From Ampelomyces quisqualis (lineage: Eukaryota; Ascomycota; Dothideomycetes; Pleosporales; Phaeosphaeriaceae): a DNA stretch of 64,000 bases. Positions 52,891 to 63,709 of this stretch are shown here, piece by piece. The DNA is taken from assembly GCA_018398575.1 (NCBI GenBank), contig JAGTXZ010000008.1:2294001-2358000 (forward strand). The letters run 5' to 3'. Made by a program: the position numbers and the translations under genes. The stretch's first letter is position 1. The number at the start of each line of letters is the position of its first letter. The notes beneath the pieces are model-generated. The model was not told where the DNA came from, ran no database searches, and worked only from the letters and a program-made list of their open reading frames with translations.

Positions 52891-54069
52891 ATGTCCAAGC
52901 ACGCTGTCCTCGTGATTGGCGCGTCGTACGGCGGTCTGTCGATAGCTCACTACCTCCTCAAGCATGGCGGATCAGGACTCAAGGACTATCAAGTCATCCT
53001 TGTCGGCGCAGCACCGCAGACCATGTGCAGGCCAGCGTGTCCGCGCGCCATGATTGCAGACGAGTACTTTGACCAGAAGAAGCTGTTTGTCGATATCCCA
53101 GAGCAACTCAAGCAATACCCAAAGGACAAAGTCACCTTCATCCACGGCACAGCCCTGCAAGTCGACCACGAGAAGCGAATAGCAACCATAAAGCGCCACG
53201 ATAGCAACGCTGAAGAAACCATTGATTTCCATGCCCTCGTCGTCGCAACAGGCGCAACAACATCTTCTCCTCTCCTCAGCAATGGCCCCGACCGCGCCGA
53301 AGCCTGGAAGACGCTTCGCGCCGCCCTCCCCTCCGCCAAAACCATTGTCATTGGCGGCGGAGGCCCCACTGGCGTCGAGATCGCCGGAGAACTGGGCGAA
53401 CATCTCAACGGCAAGAACGGCGGTTCAAAACCGAAAGTCTCCATTCACCTCATCACATCCGGCGACCGCATCCTGCCCATTCTCCGCCCCGCACTCGCTT
53501 CCACCGCCGAGCAATACCTCTCCAAAGTCGGCGTCAAAGTCACCAAAGGTGTGAGAATCACATCGACTCTGCCCTCCAACTCCGGCACCCATCTCTCCGC
53601 CCTAACGACCCAAACAACCGTAACCCTGAGTTCAGGAAGCTCCATCACAGCAGATATATACATCCCTGCGACCGGCACCCACCCCAACACAACCTTCCTC
53701 TCCCCGAATCTCCTGGACCCCGACGCCCGCGTAACAACCAACCCCAAGACGCTCCGCGTTGACGCCGCTGGCCCCCGCATCTACGCCATCGGCGACTGCG
53801 CGTCCGCCGCCCGCCCCGCCGTCCACAACATCCTCGCCGCCATCCCTATCCTCGCTGCAAACATTATCAAAGACCTCTCCGGCGCCACCACCGCCGACAA
53901 GCTGTTCAAGGAAGATACGCGCGAGACGCAGCTCGTGCCCATTGGCAGGAGCAAAGGCGTCGGCGCGGCCATGGGCTGGAAGTTACCAAGTAGCATGGTG
54001 TGGGCGATTAAAGGGCGGGATTACTGGGTTTGGACGACGGGCAAGCTGTGGAGTGGAGCGCAGTTCTAA
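52891..54069 (+). CDS. AIF-like FAD/NAD(P)H oxidoreductase (AMID/FSP1 type)
   Basis: A pyridine nucleotide-disulphide oxidoreductase family enzyme; relatives (AIFM2/FSP1, yeast Aif1, Aspergillus AifA) use NAD(P)H to reduce quinones. A single exon of 392 residues. FAD-binding motif AVLVIGASYGGLSIA (residues about 5-19), ATG motif ALVVATGATTSS, NAD(P)H-binding motif TIVIGGGGPTGVEIAGELG, and the C-terminal FAD segment GPRIYAIGDCAS are all present. The C-terminus (GAAMGWKLPSSMVWAIKGRDYWVWTTGKLWSGAQF) matches the fungal AMID-like subgroup. No targeting signal is visible at the N-terminus. Confidence 0.93.
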   Translation: MSKHAVLVIGASYGGLSIAHYLLKHGGSGLKDYQVILVGAAPQTMCRPACPRAMIADEYFDQKKLFVDIPEQLKQYPKDKVTFIHGTALQVDHEKRIATIKRHDSNAEETIDFHALVVATGATTSSPLLSNGPDRAEAWKTLRAALPSAKTIVIGGGGPTGVEIAGELGEHLNGKNGGSKPKVSIHLITSGDRILPILRPALASTAEQYLSKVGVKVTKGVRITSTLPSNSGTHLSALTTQTTVTLSSGSSITADIYIPATGTHPNTTFLSPNLLDPDARVTTNPKTLRVDAAGPRIYAIGDCASAARPAVHNILAAIPILAANIIKDLSGATTADKLFKEDTRETQLVPIGRSKGVGAAMGWKLPSSMVWAIKGRDYWVWTTGKLWSGAQF

Positions 54070-55573
54070 TCATGTTTGCGTCTATTGGGGGCGGGGGTTG
54101 GGCGTGGCGAGGAATTTTGTTTTTATGGCATTTTTTTTCTTTTTACTTTTCTTGTGCAGAGAGAAAGAGAGAGAGAGAGAAAGAGGGGGGGAAATCAACA
54201 TGCATGCATTCCGACACCCCCCTCCCCCTTGATTTTCCGAGCTGTGATGTGCGTTGGCGAAAGTCGCGTGCTTTGATTCTTGGACTGCCAATGCCACTTC
54301 AGCAAAGGAAATAAGAATTAGTACCTACTTGGCTGCTCAAGTACCTCGGAATTCAACCTGATGTGTACTAGCGTATTGGATTTGCACGCAGCCCCTTGCA
54401 ATACATGTACAAGGCGTTGAGATTTCCTGGCGAAGTTGTACGCTTGGCAATAGCTTCGACGTGAAGAAGTTGGACGCAAGTCAAGTACAACCAGGCAGAC
54501 AAGGTGTGTATACTTCCTATAGTGTGTAAATAAACGGAAGCACTGTTGTCAAGTTAAGCTATAGTTAGGTAGAGTGAAGATGGCTAACTAAGTAGCTGTA
54601 GTGCCTTACGCAAGTTTTAGAAGAGATGTAGGATAGGTGATAGTTGAGAAGAAGTTGGTTAAATTCGCCAGTGTCTGACCAGGCGACGCTGCACTGCTAA
54701 AGAATCCATCTCCTATTCTTAGAGTTAACGAGACTGTCATCTATAACAGCCTCTGGTATAGCATAGTTGATGCCAAAAGGAAATTTGTAGTGCTTACGAA
54801 TTTTGGAGCGGCCTTGACATTTACTCCAAGCCAGAGCTGCTTAGTTGTAGCGTTGTTTTACGGATACAGTAATTTTAATAAAAGCTAAAGTACTCTGTAA
54901 ACCTTCCTGATAGCGTCGGAAGATTCGTTCGCAAAGCCACACATCATCTAAGCCGAACGCCTCGCGGACACTTATTGCAGATCGCATATTCTTTTGACTT
55001 ATAGCCTGGGAAACAGTGTGTCTAGCTCTTGAACGAAGGAGTCACAAAGTCAAGTACAATCGGAATCCTCCTCCACTCTTAGCAATCGGTTCGCTTCAAC
55101 CAGTTGGTGTAACCCTAACCCTGCCCTGCTATTATCAAGCGAGTGTTCCTATTCTTACTATATCTAGCCTTGTCCATGATTGTCTCAGCAAACATTGCTG
55201 AGTTTTGCTTACTCACCTTAAAAAGGGTCCATGTATCTGATCTTGACGCAAGATCTTTGATGTCAGTGGATGGCCGTTTGATTTGCTAGATCCAGAGTGT
55301 GCCGAGGTAGCTCGGCACGAGTAGCGTTGACATGAAACGGACTATTGACGGGAGCGACATGCAGGCATACCGATGGCTGTCGACCGTATGGCGCATGTAG
55401 GCATAGGTGGCACGTGGTAGGCCGAGTCAACCAGGACATCAGGGGCGATTCAACAACACGCATATGCACAGTCGAAGGCGTTGAGTAGGGGTTTTCGTTT
55501 CGTAGATCATACAACTCTAGCTATCCTGCCTGCAAGTAACCATGTCCTATTGCTACCAGCTCTTCCGTCACAA
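54070..55573. other. Intergenic, AT-leaning, no gene seen
   Basis: A GA microsatellite with a G7 tract follows the oxidoreductase stop (about 54160-54195). The rest has short broken frames only. Confidence 0.45.
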
Positions 55574-56207
55574 CTACTGTTGCACTGTGATATCGGGAGT
55601 GACGCCTAGTCAATTGTTAGTACTCAAGTGTAGATATTTGCTGGTCGTGATGCAACAGGGTGGAACGTACAGTTGAAAGCCTCTAGGCCCATGTGTTCCT
55701 CTTTGTTCTTGTCGCATTGCAATACCTGCGGGCCATCCAGGACTCGGACACAGCTGCCGTGGACGTTGTTCTTGGTGTCCATGACAGTGTAGGTTGCATC
55801 GTCATTACGGTACAAAGCTACGCGGTGTCAGCAAGGAAGTCTGAGAGTCTGGCCAGGCGGAGACAAGAGGCTAACTTACTGATGTAGTATGGCTCACCAG
55901 AGAAAACCTTTTTTCCATGGTCATTGAGCTGGATGCGTGAAGGTTTCCATTCGGTCCATTGAACCGAGGGTTCGCAGCCGACGCACAGGTAGCCGCCACC
56001 TTGGCTGTCGGAAACATCGTTCGTGAAGAAGTTGGGATAAAGCTGCTTGCCGTTGGGGAATGTGGCACAGTCGGGCTGACTGGCGAAGAGCTTTACGCTG
56101 GTCTGGAATCGGCCCTCATAGTCGTTTTGCGGGAATGTCCAATAGATCTTAAAGTCGGCCACAGCAAGCGTGGCCAAGCTGGCGAAAACAGGAAGTCTAG
56201 CGAGCAT
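55574..56207 (-). CDS. Small secreted cysteine-containing protein, unknown function
   Basis: Exons 56207-55880, 55817-55671 and 55605-55574 (introns 62 and 65 nt; the second has a textbook ACTAAC branch site) give 168 residues. Starts with a signal peptide (MLARLPVFASLATLAVADF). The mature part is small with six or so cysteines (DCATF, YLCVGCEP, GSCVRV, LQCDKN, FNCVTP), aromatic-rich, and with a terminal VTPDITVQQ. I recognise no domain. Size, secretion, Cys content and the location beside TA-rich DNA are the usual features of effector candidates in plant-associated fungi, but that is inference only. Confidence 0.8.
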
Positions 56208-57018
56208 GACGGTGGGTGTGGTTTGTTGAAAGATTGGTCGGTGGGGCGTAGGTTGATTTCGATGGGAAATGAGCGTCAGTGAAAAGGGAATGTGGTGCTG
56301 ATAGATAGAGAGAGCGTGAAGGCTTGCAGACCTTATACACGCTGAAAATTGATACTTGAGCCAACATGCCAAAATTAGTGACGTGTACGGGAAAGGTTCA
56401 CGAACCAGGCGCTGGACCTTGCACACCCAAACTGACTTTGAAGCCAAAGATGAATTTGATTGTTGATAATGTCATTGTACAGGCCTGTAATGTAACGTCC
56501 AGGCACACCATTATGCTTTAGCATCCGTGTACGGAGTACAAGTCCGCTTGAACAGTGCTGGAATTGTCTACGGAGGTACGTTCCGATCCCCTGAGTCCTT
56601 GAGTCCTCGAGTCCTCACGTTCGCGAACGCAGTAGGATCGACCAATTGCAAACCTGGGGTCTGAGTGCAGGATGTCACTTCTAGCACTGGAAAGAGCGCT
56701 AGGAATGGATTCAACGCACCACATTTTGCGATTTGTACGGAGTACATACATGCCTTGGGCCCACGCTGTCACGCACCAGGACCATGCGTGATGCGTCACA
56801 GGCACCGACATGACTGAACCCTCGTTGAGATGATGTGCACTTGGTGACAATGTTGCAGGCCGCGGACACCGTTTGACCTCGGTACCTAGTGTGAGAGGCA
56901 GCCTAGTGCTAGCGGCCGAAGTAGTACCGCCGCTGCCGAGGTTCGAGGGCAGTCCACTGCCGCTATTTTTTTTTATTGTACATACGGATACTCCGCAAGG
57001 AATAATAACCACCAAGAA
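56208..57018. other. Intergenic, no gene seen
   Basis: Upstream flank of the secreted-protein gene. Carries several copies of the palindromic GTACGGAGTAC word (near 56522 and 56735). Confidence 0.45.
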
Positions 57019-57440
57019 TAGGAATGGGTAGATACGGTATCTGGGCCAAAAAACTCGTATATACGGCATCATATCGTATCACATGCTAAATAGATACCGT
57101 ATCTTGTATCAACGCTAAGCCTATATGGGCAGGTGGTGAATGGTCGGGATCTCTTCACCACCATCTTTGAACAGCAGCACGGTGCTGTTAGAAGTCTGAT
57201 TCTCCTTCATCTTGTTGTTAGATTGCTCCTCTACCTCACCCACGTCAAAATAACTAGGGAGTAAGGTCAAAACCTTATCTCTTACTTAGAGATACTAGAA
57301 GAGGTATACAAGCTTTTGTACACGCTTATTAGAAAATTAGTCGGTGGGCGCTCCTAATACAGATCAACACCTCAAAAAGCTGTATATATCGTATCAATAC
57401 GATACCGTATCAGATACGGTATCCCAGCGACCCATCTCTA
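57019..57440. mobile_element. hAT-type MITE with 8-bp target duplication
   Basis: Ends are TAGGAATGGGT (left) and the reverse complement of TAGAGATGGGT (right), short hAT-like termini, each flanked by ACC(A/C)AGAA (57011-57018 and 57441-57448, seven of eight bases identical), the 8-bp duplication typical of hAT. The subterminal regions are packed with GATACGGTATC-type palindromes. No transposase frame. Confidence 0.7.
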
Positions 57441-57977
57441 ACCCAGAAACCGTTCTCTTAGCGGTAGGATAGAAATAGCACTGTTAATCTGTCACCTGGT
57501 CCCGCTAATTAATGTGACGGGAGTAACCACCAGAAATAGATCAAGTAGCCAGCTCTTTTTGTGCACACTGAACAGGAGAGATCATTTTCCCGAGGTCTGA
57601 TAATGACTACCTCCGTACATACGTCTCTCATACGGAATACTCCGTACATCTCTTAAAATGGATGCCCGACTGGAGGTTTCATCAACCGCTGCTGTACATA
57701 GGGTACCCTGCAGCTCCAACGTGGCTCGAAGACGCCGGCTTGCATTCGAATTTCGACCACTTGTTTCCTAAGCTGACCAGGGACTGCTCCATGTGAGCCT
57801 GTGAGGATGCACCCACCGTGTGACTCCAATTTGCCTTCGTCTGCGCCGAGGCATTCTTTGCATGCGTCACTGGCGGGCGGCTTGAGACTCGAGAGGTAGC
57901 GCAAGTCTAGGCCAAATCCGGCATAGTTTGAAACGAAACAGCAACGTCATGTCCCGAGTCCTGAGGAAGTATGTATC

Positions 57978-58709
57978 ATGTCGTTTCAAAGACACATGGA
58001 TGATGACCACGCGCGGCCAGTTGCTGCTGCGCCGGCAAGCAAGCATTACATCCATCTCATCTTGCCCGTGGCTACAGCGACTCTAATCTGCACAAATCGC
58101 GAGATTGTATCACACCTTCTGAACCCCAAGAATGTCACACCCCTGAATTCAATGTTGCTGGTGGCAGCATCATCTATTCCCACTCACTTCGTCGCATCGA
58201 ACCTAAACACCCCGAATCGACCCGATCCATCGCCAGAAGAGTCTGTCCGCTTTACACGCAAGCATGAGGCATATCGTGCTCTTGTCCTCGTCACCTACGG
58301 CCGCCTGTACGGTACCCCCTTCAACCTACAATTTTTCATCGTGGACTTTGCCTTCAGCTACATCATTGGCTATGCCATTGGCGAACGTCCAGTAGGAACC
58401 CGTCAACGGCGCTCAGAATTCTTCATCGCGTTGCTTTGGCTTGCGGTGAGCTGGGTGCTCATGGCAATAGTTCCGCCATCCATGGAAACACTCAAGTTCT
58501 GGATAACCGTAGGCGATAGGACAATATGGCGAGCGGCGTATCTTGCGCTTGTAGACGATGTCGTTGGGCTACTTACATTTCCGGACGTTAGGACAATCAA
58601 GGGCAGGGTTACGCTTGTCCTCGCTCAGGCGTTTACCATCACGAGTCTGGTCTGGTTCTGTCTGTCATGGATCAGGAGATACAACGAGGGATATTTTCAT
58701 TCTGCCTGA
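57978..58709 (+). CDS. Multi-spanning membrane protein, unknown function
   Basis: A single exon of 243 residues with about five hydrophobic segments: YIHLILPVATATLIC, NSMLLVAASSIPTHFVA, NLQFFIVDFAFSYIIGYAIG, FIALLWLAVSWVLMAIVPP and VTLVLAQAFTITSLVWFCLSWI. A charged loop (RFTRKHEAYRALVLVTYGRLYGTPFN) separates the first and second halves. I recognise no family. The start is the ATG at 57978. It is the last intact gene before the decayed right end of the window. Confidence 0.7.
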   Translation: MSFQRHMDDDHARPVAAAPASKHYIHLILPVATATLICTNREIVSHLLNPKNVTPLNSMLLVAASSIPTHFVASNLNTPNRPDPSPEESVRFTRKHEAYRALVLVTYGRLYGTPFNLQFFIVDFAFSYIIGYAIGERPVGTRQRRSEFFIALLWLAVSWVLMAIVPPSMETLKFWITVGDRTIWRAAYLALVDDVVGLLTFPDVRTIKGRVTLVLAQAFTITSLVWFCLSWIRRYNEGYFHSA

Positions 58710-59690
58710 GCCCTACGGAAACGCCAGGTCTTGAGACGCTGCAGACACGATTTGGGAGTCGAAAGGTGACGAGCAGCTACGAACCAGTGCACCAGCGTCG
58801 TGGTGGTTCTGCTGCTATGCTGCCACTCAAGTAGTGTGCGACACGCTCTACAATCTGTCTTTCAAATTGCCTTGAACCAGTGCCTATGAGTAGTGCGACT
58901 TGAGGACTTTGGGCGACCCCCTTCGGTGACTCCCCGTTTGTCAGCGTTTTCTACATGTCAAGTAGTTGGTCCCGACTGCTGATGAAATCCATACAAGCAT
59001 CCCGTCACATTTCGCCATCTCGACAGCATCAGCGACCGGTGCAAGATCGTGGCCACTAATCGCCACCTAAGCTGCTCAAGAAGGAACATAGGGTTCGGCT
59101 TCGCCCGGTCCCCAACCCTCAATTCACCATAGTTGTACCGCGGATTGCCGTGTCACTTTTAGCGTCTACGGTAGCTACGCGTGCTCTTGGGTATCCCGCC
59201 GATGCGTCGTCCCAGTCACTTCGACACCAGAACTACCGCACATCGCTGTTGGCCATCATAATACGCTTTTTCGTCCATGGTATTATACGCGGGACGCAGA
59301 TTTTGAGCTGCGACGTATGCCAGAAAAACATTCTCTCAGACCAGATCACAGGGTCGTTTATTGCGGAGAAGTGAATATCGAAATTAGGACCACATTCATT
59401 CCTTCCACCTCCAATGAAGCTCATGAAGTTGGCGTTGAGTACTAAGCGCTCGAGCTTTGTCATGGCAAGAAGTGCCTAGGCTATTTGACGGACATACTAC
59501 ATTCGCTGTCCATTCACTCCAATTTTGAGCCACATGTTCATCTTGCGTACGTTGTGTAGACGCCCTTTTCGCTTCATGCACTCGAGCCCGCGATGCGTAC
59601 CAGTGCAATGTCGATAATAGTTGTTCCGGCGGAAGGCCTCGATCAAGTCTATTTGCAACCCTTGACTGACCCGCCCGGGTTCACTAATCC
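58710..59690. other. Gene-free, no gene seen
   Basis: All frames are broken; nothing recognisable on either strand. Confidence 0.4.
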
Positions 59691-59699
59691 CCGCTACCG

Positions 59700-60700
59700 T
59701 CCTATCAAGCTCAGATTGTAATGCCAGCCATCAGACGTCGGAACGAGTACTAGCAGCGACTTGATCATGGGAGTGAAGTAAAAGCGCACGTTGGTCAGTC
59801 AGCTCCTCTGCATGTGTCCGAGGCGCGGTCCTAATCAAGACGCGTACATTCGACTCTGATGCGCTCCTTGAACCTAGAAGCCGGTCTGATGATGCCCTTA
59901 TCCAGTTCTCGAAGAATGTGTGCCTAGTGGCAAAGAGTGCGTGAGCTATTTCGCTGCCAACCATCACAGTGCTCTGCAAACGTCCAATTCCGACTTTCGT
60001 TTCACAGTCTAGTTGCCTTTCAGCCAACCGTGCTTGCGTAGTCAATATCGTATAGTGTCTCTCTATCGGCATCTTGTGCCTCCTTGTGTATGTCTTTGTA
60101 TGCGTTGTTGTGCCACTGGTCGAACTTGGCGGGGTTCGTAAGCGGCAAAGCTTGGTTCAATAGCAAGTTGTCGTAGTACATCTGTGTGTCCGAGGCGAGA
60201 AAGACCGCGACGGACCTCAAAGCTTCTGCTGCTTGCACGTTTAGACTATCGAAAAAGATCGGCTGGGGAGAACGTGAGGATCTGGCTTACTGGGACGTGT
60301 CCAACAGCCAGCCAGACGAGGGCAGCTTGAACAAGGATTGCATAATGTGTTCTCGGATTGCAGGGCGACCTTCGAAGCGTAGAAGCGCAGCGGTCACGAA
60401 TTATCGCGCCTTGAATGACAGTACTTTATGGCCGTGGAGGAAGCCGTAGAGAGCGAGCCCGAGCTTGGAGTTGTCGACGACTGCCTCCGTGTGAACTCGC
60501 CGTCTCTAATGCCCAGGATTTTCGCACGCCAGAAACAAGCATTGTAGGAAAAAGTTCGCTGTGGCCTAGAGTGCATCCGCCATGACGCTTCCTCAAGTGC
60601 GACTGAGTTTGCTTCGGTGCGACATAGGTACTAAGAAGCTCAACTGCATCGGCGCAGCTGAGTCGCTCGTGTACTGCACGCAGATTCAAGACTGAGATAG
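59700..60700 (-). pseudogene. Decayed multi-exon gene, unknown
   Basis: On the minus strand protein-like segments follow one another: NSKLGLALYGFLHGHKVLSFKAR, a TAA, FVTAALLRFEGRPAIREHIMQSLFKLPSSGWLLDTS, then a good 47-nt intron (GTAAGC…GATAG, about 60254-60300) and LNVQAAEALRSVAVFLASDTQMYYDNLLLNQ…ETLYDIDYAS, then ILRELDKGIIRPASRFKERIRVECTRLD with another in-frame TAG. The preserved splice signals and amino-acid-like composition show a former gene; the stops fit CAA/CAG to TAA/TAG changes. Family not recognised. Confidence 0.45.
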
Positions 60701-61849
60701 AAATCGGCGTACTAGCTACAGTCAGAAATCAGTGTTGACCAAGAGTGAGGAGGACAGCCTTACAAGGATAGTGGAAATCGGCAGTGTTCGATTGTATTGT
60801 CGGTCTTCTCCTGTTGGCGCGCAGCCTCGCAGATAACGGGCGTACGAACTGTGTACATTCGATCAACGTTGAGGCGACTTCTCCGCTCACTTGGTTCTCG
60901 GTTCACTAATATTTAGGCCACCTTAACGGGATGAGTGTAGCCTCAGCACTAGGGACAAAGGGAGGGATGGAGCTGGTAGTAACGAGGCTAAGTTTTAGGA
61001 ATCTTTGAATATACAGAGTGAACGTCGGGGCTGGACCCACTCCGCAGGCTAGACCATCTCAAAAATGATGTCGGCCGCAAATTCTCGCTTCTGACTGGTC
61101 AAAAGAGGGGACAATCATGTCCCGCAGCTGGTTGTGGTAAGTACGGAAAATGTCATACCCTTAATTGGGCTCAGGAACGGGGAGAAACAGGCGCTGGCGA
61201 ATGTCTGAAGACTCAGAAGACATGCAGCTAACTTTCTGGGTCAGTTAGAATCGTGGAGCGCGAAGAAAAGCGAGGATCCGGCGTGCTATATGGTGTCTTC
61301 AGGTCTTCATGTCCCTCGTCACTATTCGTTCATTACTCAGTAGACCTAACGTGACGAAGACTGGATTTCGAGTGCCAGCGCTCGTTTTGCCATGCCGCAG
61401 TACGCCCTTTTTCCTACGCGTAAGTAGGCTGGTTGTGGCGACACCAACTTTCCCACAGCATTTTCCTCCGTAAATCCTGTGTCTCTCCATGTTCTCTTCG
61501 CACCAGACTTTCGACACTATCTTCGCGCGGCTCAAGCCTACTGAACCTCTCTCTCGTGCGCAAAATATCAGGCGACCTTCACAAATTACTGCGGCGACGT
61601 TGCTGGTGGCGACGATTTTGTGGCGCACTTTCAATGGAAGTTAACTTGTCCCTTCCAAGTACCAATCCTAGACGCCAACGATATAACCACCACAGCTGCC
61701 GCATAGCTTCCCCGTTCCGCGCACAACAATCTGCATCACCACGAGCGTGACTCTCGCGGTCCCAGCGCTGAGAATATTGAAGATCACCACGAGTACATCG
61801 TTCCGAGATCAATAAAGTCAGCTACTTGACATGTTACTGAACAGAAACT

Positions 61850-62380
61850 TGCAGGATATTCCGCTACCCATAAGCCACGAATCACCGTCCACGGCTAGTA
61901 CCAGGGCCGCTACCACCCGTCTTACCTCATCATCGAGCGCAAAGATCGCATTCTGGGTGGAAGGGTTGCGTTCTCTAATGTGCATGGCTCGAGCTCGCCC
62001 TTGTCTGAGCGAAAGCCAGAGACCTTGGTGTTGACTTCACCAAACGGACCTCGATCCATGGCATGGAGACCGGCAACTCTTCATCATCAGTCGGAGATCT
62101 CATTCCATCACAAGAAGTGTTGCTCATCAATGCAGGCTGACAGGCATGTTAACGACGAACCGACGGGCGCTTCAGACTGCAGCTCCTTTGGACCGACAAA
62201 CTATACAGACGAGGGTGGTCTGGCTCTTCCAAATCATCTCGACTTCAAATTCAAGAACAAGCGCCGGCTCACGGTGCATGCGTTGTCTCTCAAGACGCCG
62301 GTCCTCCTCGAAGCTACGATCAGCGGACTGCCCGAGAGATGGCTCCAGCGACTCTGCCGCAACAACCAGCATCAATGACA
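61850..62380 (+). pseudogene. Decayed coding relic, unknown
   Basis: A long plus-strand frame reads HKPRITVHG, TAG, YQGRYHPSYLIIERKDRILGGRVAFSNVHGSSS… and stays open to about 62378. The first part looks protein-like; the in-frame TAG and absence of a start nearby suggest a pseudogene. No family recognised. Confidence 0.3.
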
Positions 62381-63699
62381 CTTGCAGTGTAGGAACAGCA
62401 CTTCAGGATTGAGGTGGGAAAGGGGATGCGCGCAAAAGATACAGAGCATGGAAAGCGGACGACGCGGCCTGGCGGGGCATGAACTAGAACGCGAGGCGAT
62501 AGGTCTCCAGCAGCAAACAGCGTAGCAATTAAAGACAATCAGGCTTGCCACTGTGACTTAGATTCGTTAGTGAGTGGCTTCAGGCAAAGATAGCTCGCAA
62601 CACCAGAAATGCAGCCAAATGTACGCCTGGGGAGTCTGATTCACAAGTACCCGCGTTGATGTCCTATGCTTTTCCACATGACTTGGTAGATGATGTGGCA
62701 GCCGCATCACGACTACAGCCTCACATGTATGCGACACTGAATGCTCCAGATACAATCAGTGCTCCTTGCTTTGAGCTGAGATGAATGTTACGTGCTCGGA
62801 AGTGTAGGGTGCTGAGACTTCTTAGACCTACGAAGACCACTGCATTGCTCACAACTGTGAGTCCGCCTACTCCAGATGAACGTAAATTCGTCACGTGGGC
62901 TGATGGCCGGCGATTATATGATCTTCGGGAGGGATATCTACGAATCTCCTGCAAATCTCGATCCATGCAATGCGCGTCTCCATTTTCCCGCTCCGCTATC
63001 GAGAGCAACACAGTAGATATCGACGCAAATATGCTGGAACAAGAATTCTTTTGCCATAACCAGAGCTGAGAGACTGACGTAGCAAAGACGTGCGTATCAG
63101 ATCGGACCTGTCAGTGCCGTGAGGTTATGCTGACTACAAAACCCCTGCTTTCACACCTCTAGCCGGGCACGCCATAGACCAATCCCGGACGCACCTGATC
63201 CACTGCTTCTCCACACCATAATCGTACTCAACCATTTCCAGTAAAAAAAGGTCTGTGTTCTCGAATGAGATTGCCATTTGACTAACATCGCCCTCAATTC
63301 AGCCAGCGTAAAAACCGCGCATCCTCGACCATGCTTATCCAACTGTCTCAGGTCGGCCACATTACCGGCGGCAGTGCTATCCGTGTCCATTGGATCATAG
63401 GTCTGGCACTCTTCATCGCTCTGATTCTTGCGCCTTGGCGGCCTTGCGCCAACGGCACCATCGATGATGGAGCAACACCATTTCCAGCTTTGCATAGCGG
63501 GGATTCGATCACGGTAGGCGGTCCTGCATTTCAACGAGGAAAATCTCTGACATCGAAAAGTACATCTCTTCTGCGACAGATCTCATAGTGATGGTCTCGA
63601 GCTTCTCAGCGACCGTCAGCGCTACGGTGTACACAGCCGACGCGCCAGTGACCCAGGTGTGTAAAAACAGTACCAAAGGGTTTTGACTCACGCCAACTA
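62381..63699. other. No supported gene
   Basis: Short overlapping frames on both strands without recognisable motifs, in the same decayed neighbourhood. Confidence 0.35.
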
Positions 63700-63709
63700 A
63701 GAGTAACAG

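Noticed and set aside
55110..55125. TAACCCTAACCC-like word suggesting telomeric repeat
   Set aside because: Only two units, as expected by chance; no array.
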